Origin: Cordyceps javanica
Lineage: Eukaryota > Ascomycota > Sordariomycetes > Hypocreales > Cordycipitaceae
NCBI GenBank assembly: GCA_036850795.1
Contig: JAAECO010000004.1
Coordinates: forward strand, 3,658,001-3,722,000
Length of the DNA: 64,000 bases
Direction: 5' to 3'
The position numbers were made by a program, and so were the translations under genes. The notes under the pieces are model-generated. The model saw only the letters and a program-made list of their open reading frames with translations. It searched no databases and was not told the DNA's origin. Of the stretch, positions 1-10,960 are shown one piece after another (positions within the stretch are counted from its first letter, which is position 1; every line of letters starts with the position of its first letter).

Positions 1-130
1 GAATAGAGGAGCAGAAGGAGAGGAAGAAAAGAGAAAAGAGAAAAAAAGAGAACAGGGAAAAGAGCTGGACAGAAAGCGAGGGACAACGGACAAGCGGCGG
101 CTTTGTGACAAAAAGAATCGATCGCGTGAG
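1..130 (-). promoter_or_regulatory. CT-rich leader or promoter of an off-window minus-strand gene
   Basis: The first ~70 bases are almost pure A/G on the plus strand, so pyrimidine-rich on the minus strand. In this window such tracts sit just upstream of starts (for example before 8953, 27112 and 30952 on the minus strand). The likely reading is the 5' region of a gene running leftward out of the window. No coding part is visible, so this is inference from composition and position. Confidence 0.3.
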
Positions 131-2414
131 CCGGCGGGAGCGGTCGCTCGGTTTAGGTTTTTTCTGGGGCTTCCGGGGGGCCGTCAGTGGGCCGAGGGCC
201 CTGGAGATGCTGCAAGTACTCCGTACTTGTTGGCCTGCTTCGCAAGTTCGCAGAGCGCCATAGGACCAGCAGCATTCTTGTGGTGATTTTTTTCTCTCCT
301 TGGCAGCCATAGCTCAAGAGCCAAGAGCTCTTGTTTAACCTTGAAGAAAAATTCAAGCCGTAGGGTAAAAAAAAAAAAAAAAAAAATCAAATCAGGCGAG
401 GACCAAGTACGACGTTTACTTAGCCGGCCTTTCAATCGACAGCCAAAGCAGTCTCGACTCGTGCGCCACCACAAAGAGGGGGTACCTTGGCACCACGCCC
501 AGCCTGCAGTGTCGCCCAAGTACCTTTTCTTTCCTCTCCCTCTCTTTTTTTTTCTTTTTTCTTCTTCTTTTTTTTTTGCCCTCTTATATGCCTGCATTGG
601 AGCTCGCAGCTGGCAGCCAAGTTTGCCTTGCCCGTCAGGCCTCCCCACATCTTGAAGCCTTGGGGCATGCATTCCCAGCACCGGCCCCAGCAAACGGATA
701 CTGGCCAAACACACAGAACGTCCGTCTCTTTTTCCTCCACCATCGCTTCTCTGCTTTCATGGTGCCTTGCTTGATGGACCAAGTCAGCTTCGCCTCTTCT
801 CCCCCCGTCCCTCCTCTTGAGAAGCTCCTCATCCGTCGGCCGTTGTCCGTTCCGTTGTCCGTTGTCCGTCGTCCGTCAGGTCCCGACCTGTAGTGGATCG
901 TGTGACCGTTTGCCGCTGCAAGTCGTCTACTTTCTCCACGGATTCTCATCTCGTAATCCACCAAAGACCGCCCTGCAAGATCCGGCCCTCCTTCTGCCCA
1001 CTCTCCTCAACAAGGCCAATTATCTTCTTTCAGAAAGTCTCTCCCTTCCCAAGCCCAGAGCCAATGGGGGCAAAAGGAATGAAATATTCGGAATAATTTC
1101 CCGCCGTCGACCCCCAAAAACTGCTCAGACCCAGCCTCAAATGGCACGACCTTTCTTTTTTCTTGCAGAGGTGTTCAAGCCCCCAACGGGCGTCGTTCCG
1201 AAAAAAAAAAGCACCCTGGTCTCATGACACCGCCGCCGACGCCGCCTGCAAGGCACCACAACCCACAGCGAACCCGGGCGAGAGAGATAGAGGTCTCGGG
1301 TGCGCTCCACCGCAGCGAGGGCATGCTCAGGCCGTCCCGGGTCTGTCCGAAGTGTGGTGGTTCTGGACTGGGACGTGTGAGTGGTGGTACCGCGCCCAGT
1401 GCGCCCGCCCGTGTCGCGGCCGCTATATGTCGAGGTTTCTGGCGGCTCTCCACGGCACAGCTTTCGCTTCAAATGGCTGCCGCGCCGCCGCCATTCACAA
1501 GCAGGCCCGGGTCCCTTGCTTTGGTACTCGAAGTCTCCGAGTATTGGGCATTTCTGCTGCATTCATCCACCCATGATCGCTTGTTTGCCGCTTTCCGCAA
1601 TCCTCGCGCCAAAAAAAAAAACCAGGGAAAAAACCGCCGTTTCCCACTTGGGCATCAAAACAACAGCACACGCTCACCGCTCTCATCCCCCCTCCTTCGT
1701 CACTCGACAAAACGCGCCGTGAAGTTCATGAAATACGACAAGCAGGCAGAAAGGAAATTGCACCAGGAAACCCTGGGGCACTCGTACTAACCTTGCTCAT
1801 GCTATACGTATTCGCTCTCGCCCGGCCCGTAGGCGTCGGTGGCCCGGCCAATACTCCGCTCATGGCGCTGCTTCTTTTCTCGGCGCCGCGCCTGTAATGA
1901 AAAACGGTCCTGGTTGAAGCTGGCCACTTGCAGTACTCCTGCTCGCCTCTTTTTCTTGCTGCCAGCACTCGGTGATTTACAACAAAAGACCCTGCTTTCG
2001 TTTCGCCTCGTAGCCTGCCTAGCTAGTGTAGGTGTAACAATGTAAACCTCGTCGTAAGCGGGTCGGTCTTGTCTTTGACCGTGGATTCGTGACGCGCGCT
2101 GCCAGGTTCTGGCAGTCAGCGAACTACCTAGCACACAACAACTTGCTAGTTAAAACATTCTTCATTGGCGGCAACGGCGTGCACCATTCTGCCTTGGCAG
2201 GATTGTCTCTCGCCACTCGTCAGATGCGTCATCTACTACAGCGGCCCCGTTCAGCACAAGAAAAAAAATCCTAATTTCTAAAACTCAATCATCTAACAAA
2301 AACATAACCACTAATAAAACCTCTTTTGTCGCAACACAGCGGCCAATATATTATACCACCAATACCACCCATCATAATCCGCCACCACTGTGTGCCTACC
2401 GTCCCCTCGGCTCT
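131..2414. other. Intergenic region, no supported gene
   Basis: About 2.3 kb without a recognisable protein. It holds a 20-base A run (367-386), T/C-rich stretches (about 520-580 and 720-850), a copy of the TACTCCGTA motif at 217-225, and short A runs near 1201 and 1612. Several open frames of 100-190 codons exist on both strands, but they overlap each other, are low in complexity and match no family I know. The right end is presumably the 3' flank of the protease gene. Confidence 0.6.
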
Positions 2415-3862
2415 TTACCGCGAGTAGAAGCGCATCTCAGCCGCCCCCACGTCAAAGACGGCCACTACATTTTGCAGAAAGGCATCGCCTAAGATATAAG
2501 GCCCTTGGCCGCCGCTTGCGACGGCAATGGCGCAGTACCCGGTCAGCGGATCAACTAGGTCCTGATAAATCATGTCTGCCGGGTTGATCCAAAAGTCGAC
2601 GCCGGAAATGGTTATAGCAAAACGAGGCGGGATCGAGTTGCACGGAGCAAAGTACATGCCCCATTGGTACAAGTACACGGCGCGGGGCTGGAACGACATG
2701 GCGACGGCTTCGGCCAGAGCTTTGTCATGTTAGTATTTCCTATGCTTGGTTCGGTCAAGGTCAACGTACGAGGGGGAAGGTACATCATTGTGGTACCAGT
2801 GTCAACAATGAAAGGATATCTGGTCGTGTCTGTGGTCTGGCCCCAGCGCACGCCATCTGGGATGATTGTATAAAACGAATACTTCCATGCAGTCTCCGCT
2901 TGGTCGATAAGATTTGCCTAACACGCGTTAGTCACTTGGGGTATGACGGGGTTGGAGGTTAAGGCAAATGAAAACATGCTTACCACAATAAGATCCGTCG
3001 AGGCAGAGTCACCTCGCACCCAGTCAATGGGAGGAAGTCCACCCCAAGCAAGCACGCCATCAGAAGCATTCTTGGAAAGAGCCACGCTAAATACGGGATC
3101 GAGGCTGCCCTGGATAATAGCATTGGTAAGGAAAGGTGTATACGTAATGGCGTTCCAAGAAGCCTCATCTCCGATGGCACCATAGTAGGCGCTCGTGATA
3201 GAGGGGTATGCAAGGCCCAAGATTCCGACGGTGGCATTGTTGCCACGCCAATAAGTACTGTTTGCAAGACCGACCTGCTGCTTGGAGACGGAAACACCGC
3301 CACAGCTGAGGTCGGAGTAGCCCATAGGGCCAGAGATCTTCTCGCCAGAGCCATATTTGAGGAAAAAATGCAGTTCATCAATGACGCCCTGGCCGAAGTC
3401 GTCAATCAATGATGGACTTAAGCCACAAGCGGCCTGATCGTGCGAATTGCCGACACTGTCGACGCATTCAAAGTCCGACTTGGCCGCCCAAGTGTCCGAG
3501 CTGCCAGTATCAAAGAGCAGCCACACAGGTTTGCCGTCCCAACCACATTGGATAGCATACTGGGTAGCGTAGGAACCGACCGATGAGATGTTCTGGAAGG
3601 TCTGTTTGACCGTACCGGGGGTGGAGCGAAGAGCGCGCCCAAGAGCAGAAGTCATGCCATGGTTTCCCTTTTTGCCTCCTACGTGCTTGAGACGAGAGAA
3701 GCGCGGCGTTGGACGATCAGGCTTGGCTGCGGTGACAGCCTTGACCCTTTCAAACGTGATGCCGTTCATGGGCTGAGACAGATCCCAGTCATTTGCATGG
3801 CGCTGCTCCCTGAGGCCACTTGCGGCTGCAGCTAGTGCCGAGATGACTATGCTGGCTTTCAT
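2415..3862 (-). CDS. Secreted pepsin-like aspartic protease (family A1)
   Basis: Three exons on the minus strand: 3862-2984, 2917-2770 and 2719-2415, giving 443 residues. Introns are 2918-2983 (66 bp, GTAAGC...TTAG) and 2720-2769 (50 bp, GTACGT...AAAG, with a CTAAC branch site). The N-terminus is a hydrophobic signal peptide (MKASIVISALAAAASG), followed by a pro-region of roughly 80 residues. The first catalytic site is FDTGSSDTW, the flap carries YGSG, GILGLAYPS follows, the second catalytic site is VDTGTT in exon 2, and the family C-terminal motif YILGDAFLQNVVAVFD is in exon 3. All key residues are present, so it should be an active endopeptidase that autoactivates at acid pH. Several NXS/T sites suggest glycosylation, and no GPI signal is obvious. 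Role (nutrition or virulence) is not determinable from sequence. Confidence 0.93.
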
Positions 3863-5679
3863 GATGACTGCCGGAGAAAAAGTATTCTTGACTTGCGGGT
3901 AGACAGTATGGACAAATATACGGGTTTAGCGAGGCGAGATATGCTACCGGTGCTTCGAAAAGTATTGTAATGCTTCAAATGAAGTGAAGTGAATGTGTGT
4001 TATTATCCAACGGTGTTGTGATGGAGAACAGCAGGCTGTTTATTTATGCAGAAAGCAAGAGCTGATAGAGGGACTTGTCTCGTCCTGCCTGTCCTGCCTG
4101 TCCTGCCTCGTCTCGCTTCGTCTCTGTTACTTGACCGCCTGCGTTTGACCGGGCAGCCGGCCGCAGCGTTTGCCAACTGGCAAGCACCAGGCAACAAGTC
4201 CAACACGGATCTTGTTTCCAGATGACAAAGAGGCAAACTTTGGCAGGAACACTATACACTTACTGACGCCATAATCTTTCTCATTACCCATTTTGTCTGA
4301 TATGTTTGATGTTGATCAAGACCTCGGGGTACATCCGTCAAGCTGACCTTGCACAGCAGAAACCACGACGGCCACCAGGGCCCCTGCAAAAGGCCCGTAT
4401 GGCCAAGAGCGATATATTCAACAAACGACTGCATAATTCTATCAAAGCTGTTAAAGGCTTAATCTCTGACGAGAAAAGAAGCGATTATTGCATCGATCTG
4501 ATTCCCAAAATGGAGACCACACGCCCCAATTGTTGGCTAACTCCATCCCCTTGTTTGAGCTATACTCGAGCCGTTATTTCCACAGTTGTGCTACGCCCAT
4601 CGAATCCGAGATTGACAAAAGCAAGCGAGATGGTGCAGCGTCAACTTGCCACCGGCCAAAAGGAACGAGCATCAGGACATGCCTGTTTCGTGATATGGGC
4701 AGTCACACCAGCCACCCGCAGAGGCCCAAAATTGTAGCGCACTCCTTTGGCTTGCACATATGGTGTATGTATTTTCGACGCAAAGAAACATGATTGCTGA
4801 GTGTCGTACAAGTCGCACCGTTTCTTCATTTGCCCGTATGTCCACTTTTGTTTTCGTTTGCCAAAACTCAAAAGCTAGCGAGGATGCTGCTTTGCCGAGG
4901 GCTTTAGATTCTCGAGGATCTCGGTCCTGCTCTTAATTTTCATTGCTCTTGGCATTTATATGGCCGAAGCCAGTGCGACGTATTGAGCACACTATTGAAG
5001 TCGGAGCGAGGGGTGGACTGCCTCTGTTTACCTGCTCGTCTTTCTCGGCAACGCTGCCACTACCAAAGACGTTTGATGCAACTGTACCATTGAGCGTTGA
5101 GCGTGGTTGCACATCAAAAATGCATTTATATAAGACATGGTTGAGATAGCTACAGGGATTGCATGTCAAATGTATGATATGGATCCGGTCCTACTAGTAA
5201 GCTGCGGTGGGATTTATTTCCCCCAAAGCTTTTGGCCTTGCCATGTATCTTCACAGATTCAGTGCTACCTTTTTAGATTTCAAGACCATATTTTGTCGCC
5301 CTGATGCCGCTGCTACAGAGGGAGATGGCAAGAATTAGAGTTGACCGTGCAAACCGCAGCTCATCTCGGTAACCCGCAAATCTAAAGTGCCGTCGCCCCA
5401 CCACCAACTGATCTCTGTGCCTCGGCTGCAGAGAGGTTCCTGAAAATGGCATCTTAATCTGTTATGTCGACTGTTCAATCTCGAACTAATTTTGACACAA
5501 GCCTTGTCTTTTTGCATTCCAAAGTCTTGCTCGGTCGAGTTGCATATAGCAAACCAATTCGACTTATCTTGCATCTGCCCACCTTGGTTCTCGGCTACTT
5601 GCCCATCGGCTAAGCTGACGCGGAGACGGCGAAAGCGCAGAGGCCGTGAGAGTCACCACTCATCAAATAAACATTCATC
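3863..5679. promoter_or_regulatory. Divergent intergenic region between protease and hydrolase genes
   Basis: About 1.8 kb shared upstream of two divergent genes. A TATATTTG-like element lies near 3915 on the protease side. A strong TATATAAG box lies at 5127-5134 on the plus strand, about 550 bp before the hydrolase start. A short TCCTGCCTG tandem repeat lies at about 4083-4110. Open frames at 4306-4793 match nothing known. The promoter assignments are inferred from motif and position. Confidence 0.4.
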
Positions 5680-7602
5680 ATGTCGAATGGCAATGTTGAT
5701 GGCGCCATGCCTGCGAATCCGCTGGGATTTATGAAAAGACTGAGCCCAACGGTAACGTACTATGAGCCGACTACAAGCACAATATCGTCCGGGAGTGGCG
5801 ATGCGCGAGCCAGTCCGGAGCTCATCCTGCTGTCGACCTGGATGGGTGCGAGGGAAAACCACATTGCGAAATACGTCCAAGAATATCGCGTCATCTTCCC
5901 GACGTCTCGTATTCTCGTTGCCCAGTGTCCCTTTACGCATGTTGTAATGCCATTTTTGGCATGGACGCACATCCGCCCAGCAGTGCCTATTCTGAAAGAA
6001 GTCGTCGAGTCCGAATCTACACAAAGGCTCAAGAATGATGATGCTAGTGTATTGACTGGAGACCCCACGACACCGCGAGTGCTCATTCACGCCTTCTCCA
6101 ATGGTGGCATCAGTACAACGCTGTTCCTCTACAACGCTCTCAAGCGCTCGCTTGGCGGCCAATTCGCTCTGCCGCAGCATGTCTTCATCTTTGATTCCTG
6201 CCCTGGAACCTTCAAGTGGCGCAACACGGCCAGAGCCATCATGAAGATCTTACCTCGTTGGTCTTCTCCCGCTGTGCACGCCGTGCTCTTCTCCATCTGG
6301 CTATTTTATCGCGTCGTGCCGGTGTTGCAACCTCGGCAAAACGTCAATTCACGAACGATACGAAACCCGCGATTCCAAGAATTCGAAGTCCGCCGCACGT
6401 ACCTGTATGGTACTGATGATCAAATGATTCCGCCGACCGATGTCGAACACGAAGCAGGTCTGGCGGCGGAAGCCGGATTCAACGTGCGCCTAGAGCGTTT
6501 CGAGGATGCTACCCACGTTGCCATCCCCATGCTCCATCCCGAGCGGTACTGGCGCGTTGTCAAAGAATCCTGGTACGGAGAGGAGCCAGCGACCAGTGTC
6601 GTCATACAAGGTAGCGATGGGAGTCATGCAAGTGTAGCAGCTGAAATTAGCTCCGAGACAGTCACCAAAGAGATTAGTCTGGTAGATCACGAAAAGACAA
6701 TTTCAGAAGAGGCTAGCATCCTGGCTGAAGATATTAAAAACGATGGGAAGGAGTCCGTCAAATTCGCTGAGAAGAAAGCTCAGGAAGCCTCGATTAGCGC
6801 ACAATCTGTGGTGAGAGCTGCCTCAGCCAAGACAGAGAATATCAGGACGCAGTCTCGGGATATCGCTGAGAAGGCGCAGTCCAGAGCCGAAGACGTAAAA
6901 GCTAATGCGGACTCTGCAATTGAACAAGGCAAGGCTACAATGAAACAGTTCACGGCCAACGCAGCGGGGTTCGTGAAGGAGGTCCAAATCAAGGCCAACG
7001 GACAGAGTGAAAATGAGGCATCTGCCTCTGCTGTCGAGGATCTCGAAGCTGGTTCCACTCGTACCATTATTGAGGCTAAACAGAGGACGAAGGATGCCGG
7101 AAAGGATGCTATCGCAGCTCTCCATGGCGTCGAAACGAAGCTCAACGAGGCCACAGAGACCAAGAGTCAGCCTATCGAGCGCCCCGAGACGCCAGACACG
7201 AGCACTGCGCTTCAGGCTGCTCTCGCGGCGGCGGCGGCGTCGTCAAGCCCCGAGGCAACAAAGAATAGCAGTAGCCTCAAGACTGCCGGCCATCAAAGCA
7301 GCAGCGGCAGCAGCGGCGGAAATGGCAGTGGCGTGCAGGAGCTTGCAGCGCGATTCGGGGGCAAGGTGGACAAGAGTACAATCAAACTGCCCAAGGCCAA
7401 GGCTTCGCAGGCGGAACTCGCCAAGATGGAAGAGCCCGTCATTGTTGCGAAGCCGGTAGAACAGCAGCCGGTAGAGCAGAAGCAAGTTACGCCAAAGAGC
7501 GAGGTCGAGAACAAGGTTCCGGCTGACCAGCCGAAGACCGGGCACCCGAAGCCGGCGGGCAGCACCAAATCGAAAAAGTCCAAGAAGAATGGCAAAAAGT
7601 AG
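5680..7602 (+). CDS. PaxU/TMEM53-type alpha/beta hydrolase (DUF829) with long helical tail
   Basis: Intronless, 640 residues. Residues ~40-310 form a DUF829/TMEM53-like alpha/beta hydrolase: a nucleophile elbow HAFSNGG (Ser140), an acidic motif YGTDDQMIPP (Asp246 or Asp247) and DATHV with His279, so the triad looks complete. A hydrophobic stretch (HAVLFSIWLFYRVVPVL) follows the elbow region. Residues ~325-480 are rich in Ala, Lys, Glu and Ser with heptad/11-mer-like spacing, resembling LEA or apolipoprotein amphipathic helices. A low-complexity Ser/Gly section follows and then a Lys-rich end (KSKKSKKNGKK). The DUF829 family includes PaxU of the paxilline cluster, but no secondary-metabolism genes are near, so the substrate is unknown. 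Start chosen at the first in-frame ATG after a short leader. Confidence 0.88.
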   Translation: MSNGNVDGAMPANPLGFMKRLSPTVTYYEPTTSTISSGSGDARASPELILLSTWMGARENHIAKYVQEYRVIFPTSRILVAQCPFTHVVMPFLAWTHIRPAVPILKEVVESESTQRLKNDDASVLTGDPTTPRVLIHAFSNGGISTTLFLYNALKRSLGGQFALPQHVFIFDSCPGTFKWRNTARAIMKILPRWSSPAVHAVLFSIWLFYRVVPVLQPRQNVNSRTIRNPRFQEFEVRRTYLYGTDDQMIPPTDVEHEAGLAAEAGFNVRLERFEDATHVAIPMLHPERYWRVVKESWYGEEPATSVVIQGSDGSHASVAAEISSETVTKEISLVDHEKTISEEASILAEDIKNDGKESVKFAEKKAQEASISAQSVVRAASAKTENIRTQSRDIAEKAQSRAEDVKANADSAIEQGKATMKQFTANAAGFVKEVQIKANGQSENEASASAVEDLEAGSTRTIIEAKQRTKDAGKDAIAALHGVETKLNEATETKSQPIERPETPDTSTALQAALAAAAASSSPEATKNSSSLKTAGHQSSSGSSGGNGSGVQELAARFGGKVDKSTIKLPKAKASQAELAKMEEPVIVAKPVEQQPVEQKQVTPKSEVENKVPADQPKTGHPKPAGSTKSKKSKKNGKK

Positions 7603-8653
7603 AGGAGAAATGTTCGACTGTATATTTTACACATGATATAGACAAGACAGAGCACACGCAGGCACGCACAAGGGATGCGGGAGAAAGAATCACCGAGTTC
7701 CAGATCTATCTCAACGAATGAGGAGTTGGCTTTCCATAGACTTGCAAGGGGAACTTATCAGCGGCCGGTCATTGTAAAGTAACTAGTCAGTGACACACTG
7801 GGTTTCGGAGGCTTTTGTATTTTCGTTGCTGTAAACATGTCAACAATCTAAAAAAAAAAGAAGAAAAAAAAGAAACGAATATGAAGACATCAGGTTCACT
7901 CGAAGAATTGGAGAGACGGCCGGGCCTCGACGGTTGCACAGTCCACTGGCAGAAAGGAAACGAGCTTCTGGAAAGAGCTGCTTGGAGTGGTGGAGCCATT
8001 GTATAGACACGAATGTACAATTGTTAATTCTGCATTGCCTTTGTAACGCAGGGTAGTCCTTGAAAGTAACCTAAGTGCTTTAGAAGAAATGGCAAAAAAA
8101 AAGGAATGAGAAGAAGAAGAAGAAGCAGTTGTGGTCCCAGAAAGACTCATGCTTCGAATTCGACTTGAGACAGATTATTTGTAAAAACGAAGTTGGTCCA
8201 TTGGAGAATACCCGTCAGAGAGAAATAAACAGCCACGCTATAGATGAAGAATGAGTAATTCCAGTATGCTTTGCCTAATTCACAGCCTCAATCAATAGGG
8301 AGGGGAAAAAAGAAAAGGACAAGAAGAAAGAAGAAGAAAAGAACCGAAAACTCCGCATGCCTTCCCGGTGATGCACACAAATGTCCAACAAGAGCAAATA
8401 AAATTCGTTAACATCCTGGGAAAAAGAGAAAAGAAAGAAATAAACGCATCACATGCACCAATGCTTGTTTTTTTCCCCAAGGTATAAGAGAGTCATTACG
8501 GTCATTGAAAAGAGGTCGTGTCGGCGGCTCGGTTACCGCCTCATGCAAACGACTTTGGTGAGAATTGAGGTCCAAGTCGTGTCGTTTGTTGTAGAAGTGG
8601 TTGTAGGTCAAGGAGGAGGTTTTTGGGGTGGTTTTTGCGGTGGTGAGCCGGGT
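7603..8653. other. Intergenic region, no supported gene
   Basis: About 1 kb of 3' flank for two convergent genes. A-rich stretches (7850-7875, 8093-8130) and GA-rich sequence (8300-8340) occur. Short open frames (60-85 codons) match nothing known. Confidence 0.55.
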
Positions 8654-8953
8654 TCAGGTTCGTTGCCTTTTGGAGGAACTTGCTGACGATTTATCTTGGG
8701 TAGCTCCTCGCTTGGTTTCTATTCTTTGAGGTGACTCGTAGAGGCCGACACCGCCGAGGCCCTCATCTTCCTGGGCACAACGGTCGCATTCCTGGTCGAA
8801 TTTATGCTGCTCGATGTTGACGCCATTGGAGCAGTCGCCAATGGCACCATTGTTCTTTGCCTCTAAACAGGAGAGGGCCTGCGAGAGATCCTCCCAGGTT
8901 TGCGCCTCACCACACTTGGTGCAGGTGCCAGCGAATACCATCATTCGACACAT
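8654..8953 (-). CDS. Small Cys-rich protein, putative zinc-binding
   Basis: A single open frame of 99 residues starting at the second in-frame ATG (8953); an upstream ATG at 8968 would add MPRAI. I prefer 8953 because small fungal proteins of this type begin with Met-Cys. Visible pattern: Cys2, CTKC at 11-14, Cys29, Cys41, His50 and a final CDRC at 56-59, followed by a polar tail ending in SKRQRT. The Cys spacing suggests metal binding or disulfides, and there is no signal peptide. Function unknown. A pyrimidine-rich stretch on the minus strand at about 9700-9860 may be its promoter, implying a long 5' leader. It shares its N-terminal layout with the protein at 20820-21041. Confidence 0.55.
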   Translation of the reverse strand: MCRMMVFAGTCTKCGEAQTWEDLSQALSCLEAKNNGAIGDCSNGVNIEQHKFDQECDRCAQEDEGLGGVGLYESPQRIETKRGATQDKSSASSSKRQRT

Positions 8954-9960
8954 GATGGCGCGGGGCAATTGACAGAGGTGATTTGATCAGAGATGGAGAG
9001 TTTAGTCGAGTTGTCAAGTAGGGCGGCTCAAGGAGTGCAAGATGCATATGCCGAGCTTTGTGTTGCGCGGAAAGGTAATTACTCTCGGCGTTGAAACGCG
9101 GGACGGAGCCGAGTTCCGTATGCAAGGCGGTGCGAAATATGATTGTAAGGGGCGAGAAGCAGTACAACGACGAGGAGCGTCACCAGCGAAAGATGACGAG
9201 GGACTGCTCTGACGAGTGGCGGCCGAGGGTGTTGTGAGATTGTGTAGGTCGCTGAAATGAAAGTGCCGCGGGCAAGGCGGAAGAAGCAAAGCAGAAAGGA
9301 TGGGGACGATGTCTGAATGTTGCGGCGAGGGCGCAAGAGGCAGGAGGCGGCAAGGATGCCAACAGGATGGCGAATGGGTTGAGTAGGAGTAGTAGTGGGG
9401 GAAACGATAGCCAAAGCGGACTTTGTTCGTGAGTGCCGTTGTCGTGTCGCTGCGAATGCCAGTACTGGTACGGTTCCAGTAGTCGTATGTACTGGTCGCG
9501 AAAGGGCAGAAATGGACAGGGTTTATAAAGACGGCCGGGGTCGCACGAGCATGGGGGACAACGGATCACGGCAATGCCGAACAGGAGACGATGAGGACCG
9601 GAGGAGTATAGAAAGGTTGGCGAAGGGGGGTGGTGATGAAGGCGGGAAGTGGAAGCGGACGGCCGAGATAATTATGGTAGTACGATGGTAGGCAGAATAA
9701 TAAAGAGAGAGGGAAAGCGCGAGAGAGGAGAGGGAAGTAACTAAAAGAGATGTCTGCCCGTACTTAGTGATGTACTGATACTGAGTACGGAGTATACTGA
9801 GTAGCAAGAGGGGGGGGAGAGAGTGGAGAGAGGAGAGGAGGGGGGGGGTGGTTGACCTGGGCGGGGAGACCCTAGAGGCACTTTCCGGGGGGGTTTCGTC
9901 ACTAGCCCGCTTGCCCGCCCTTGAAAAAGGTACAGGCACTACGGAGTACTAATAATGAAA
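8954..9960 (-). promoter_or_regulatory. Probable leader and promoter of the 8.9-kb Cys-rich gene
   Basis: The plus strand is GA-rich at 9697-9745 and 9805-9860, so CT-rich on the minus strand, as seen upstream of other genes here. Two copies of TACGGAGTA lie at 9786-9794 and 9940-9948. Overlapping minus-strand open frames (9014-9569, 9523-9939) are Ser/Pro/Leu-rich and look like pyrimidine-tract artefacts rather than proteins. Confidence 0.35.
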
Positions 9961-9972
9961 CACCAGGGCCTT

Positions 9973-10024
9973 AGTAGGTTACCTTAGGTAGGTACCTAGG
10001 TAGGCAGTTGGCAGGTAGGTACCT
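9973..10024. repeat. AGGTACCT/CCTAGGTAGG repeat cluster
   Basis: Dense short palindromic and tandem units of the AGGTAGGTACCTAGGTAGG type. Related sequence recurs at 10542-10590 (with GTAGGCAG units) and in shorter forms near 22201, 32238 and 32718. All are outside coding exons. It is a simple interspersed repeat with no coding capacity. Confidence 0.7.
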
Positions 10025-10541
10025 CAGCAACACTGAGGCGCCTCTGTCTTTAGGCGCATTCAAGGGACTTAACAATGTACTGAGTAACTACCTTTAAGGG
10101 ACTTTACCTTTATTAGGCGGTTTGGAGAGGTACTAATAGTACTGACAGTAGGCCAGGATCATGCCGCCAATTTACCTCAACATGAACCTTGTCGCCTCTG
10201 TGCCTCTTTGATCGTGTACTCTGTGCCTCGTGCTTGGTCCTTTTGCATCCTGTATTCTTTGCCCTGCCTGCCACATTGTGATTTGTACTCAGTAGTGCTG
10301 TTATCGCCCGCTCACATTGATACCAAGGGTCCACTAATACAGCCCACCGAGTCCACCAAACGCAACGGGCCATTGTTCCTCGGAACTATCAGTAACTACA
10401 TGCCTACTCAGTACTTACTCCGAACTTGGAAGACATGCTTGATAAAATGAATGCAAACTCAATGCTCTAGTTTCAAGTGCTGGACTAATATAGGTAGCGA
10501 AGAGCTCACCATCAGTCCAGCATCTCATTCTGATGAATTTC

Positions 10542-10590
10542 GTACCTAGGTAGGCAGGCAAGCAGGTAGGCAGGCAGTAGTTAGGGAGGT
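10542..10590. repeat. GTAGGCAG-type tandem repeat
   Basis: Imperfect tandem GTAGGCAGGCA units preceded by a TACCTAGGTAGG element like that at 9973-10024. Confidence 0.65.
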
Positions 10591-10623
10591 GGGGAGTGGC
10601 AAGGCAAAGGTACATGCAGGCAG

Positions 10624-10960
10624 GTGACTACCTACAGAATGCCCTCGCCTGCCCACATCAACCATCGCCACCGTCTTGACTCCTCCACTCCTCTCCTTCT
10701 GTCCTTTCACGCAGCCTTCACCCTCACCACCACTCACGCCCACCGCATTTCTCTGCATCCCTCGCCCAACCGCCTCCGACTTTCACATCGGCGACCGTCT
10801 TTTTTTTTTCCTTGTCATCTGCCACCCTCTCGCCCGCCCAAACATTTGCACCACCTTGTGCGCAGTGTGTTTCTCGTACACTTATCCGTTTGCCCATCAT
10901 CTCCCTCGGCTGCCTGCATTCCCACTTACATGATGCTGCAACCGTCCCCGTTTGTGTCCA
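10624..10960 (+). promoter_or_regulatory. CT-rich leader-like tract without a convincing downstream gene
   Basis: Strongly C/T-rich on the plus strand, very like the leaders of the 20.8-kb and 22.6-kb genes. No recognisable protein follows: the open frames on both strands (10624-11115 plus, 10724-11464 minus) are mutually overlapping and compositionally biased. It could be the promoter or leader of a non-coding RNA, of an unrecognised multi-exon gene, or of a decayed gene. Confidence 0.3.

Noticed and set aside
184..714. 176-codon minus-strand open frame
   Set aside because: Contains homopolymer-derived Lys/Phe runs and no recognisable domain.
4306..4793. Two overlapping plus-strand frames of 143 and 101 codons
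   Set aside because: No recognisable motif, differing frames, no conserved features; left as intergenic.
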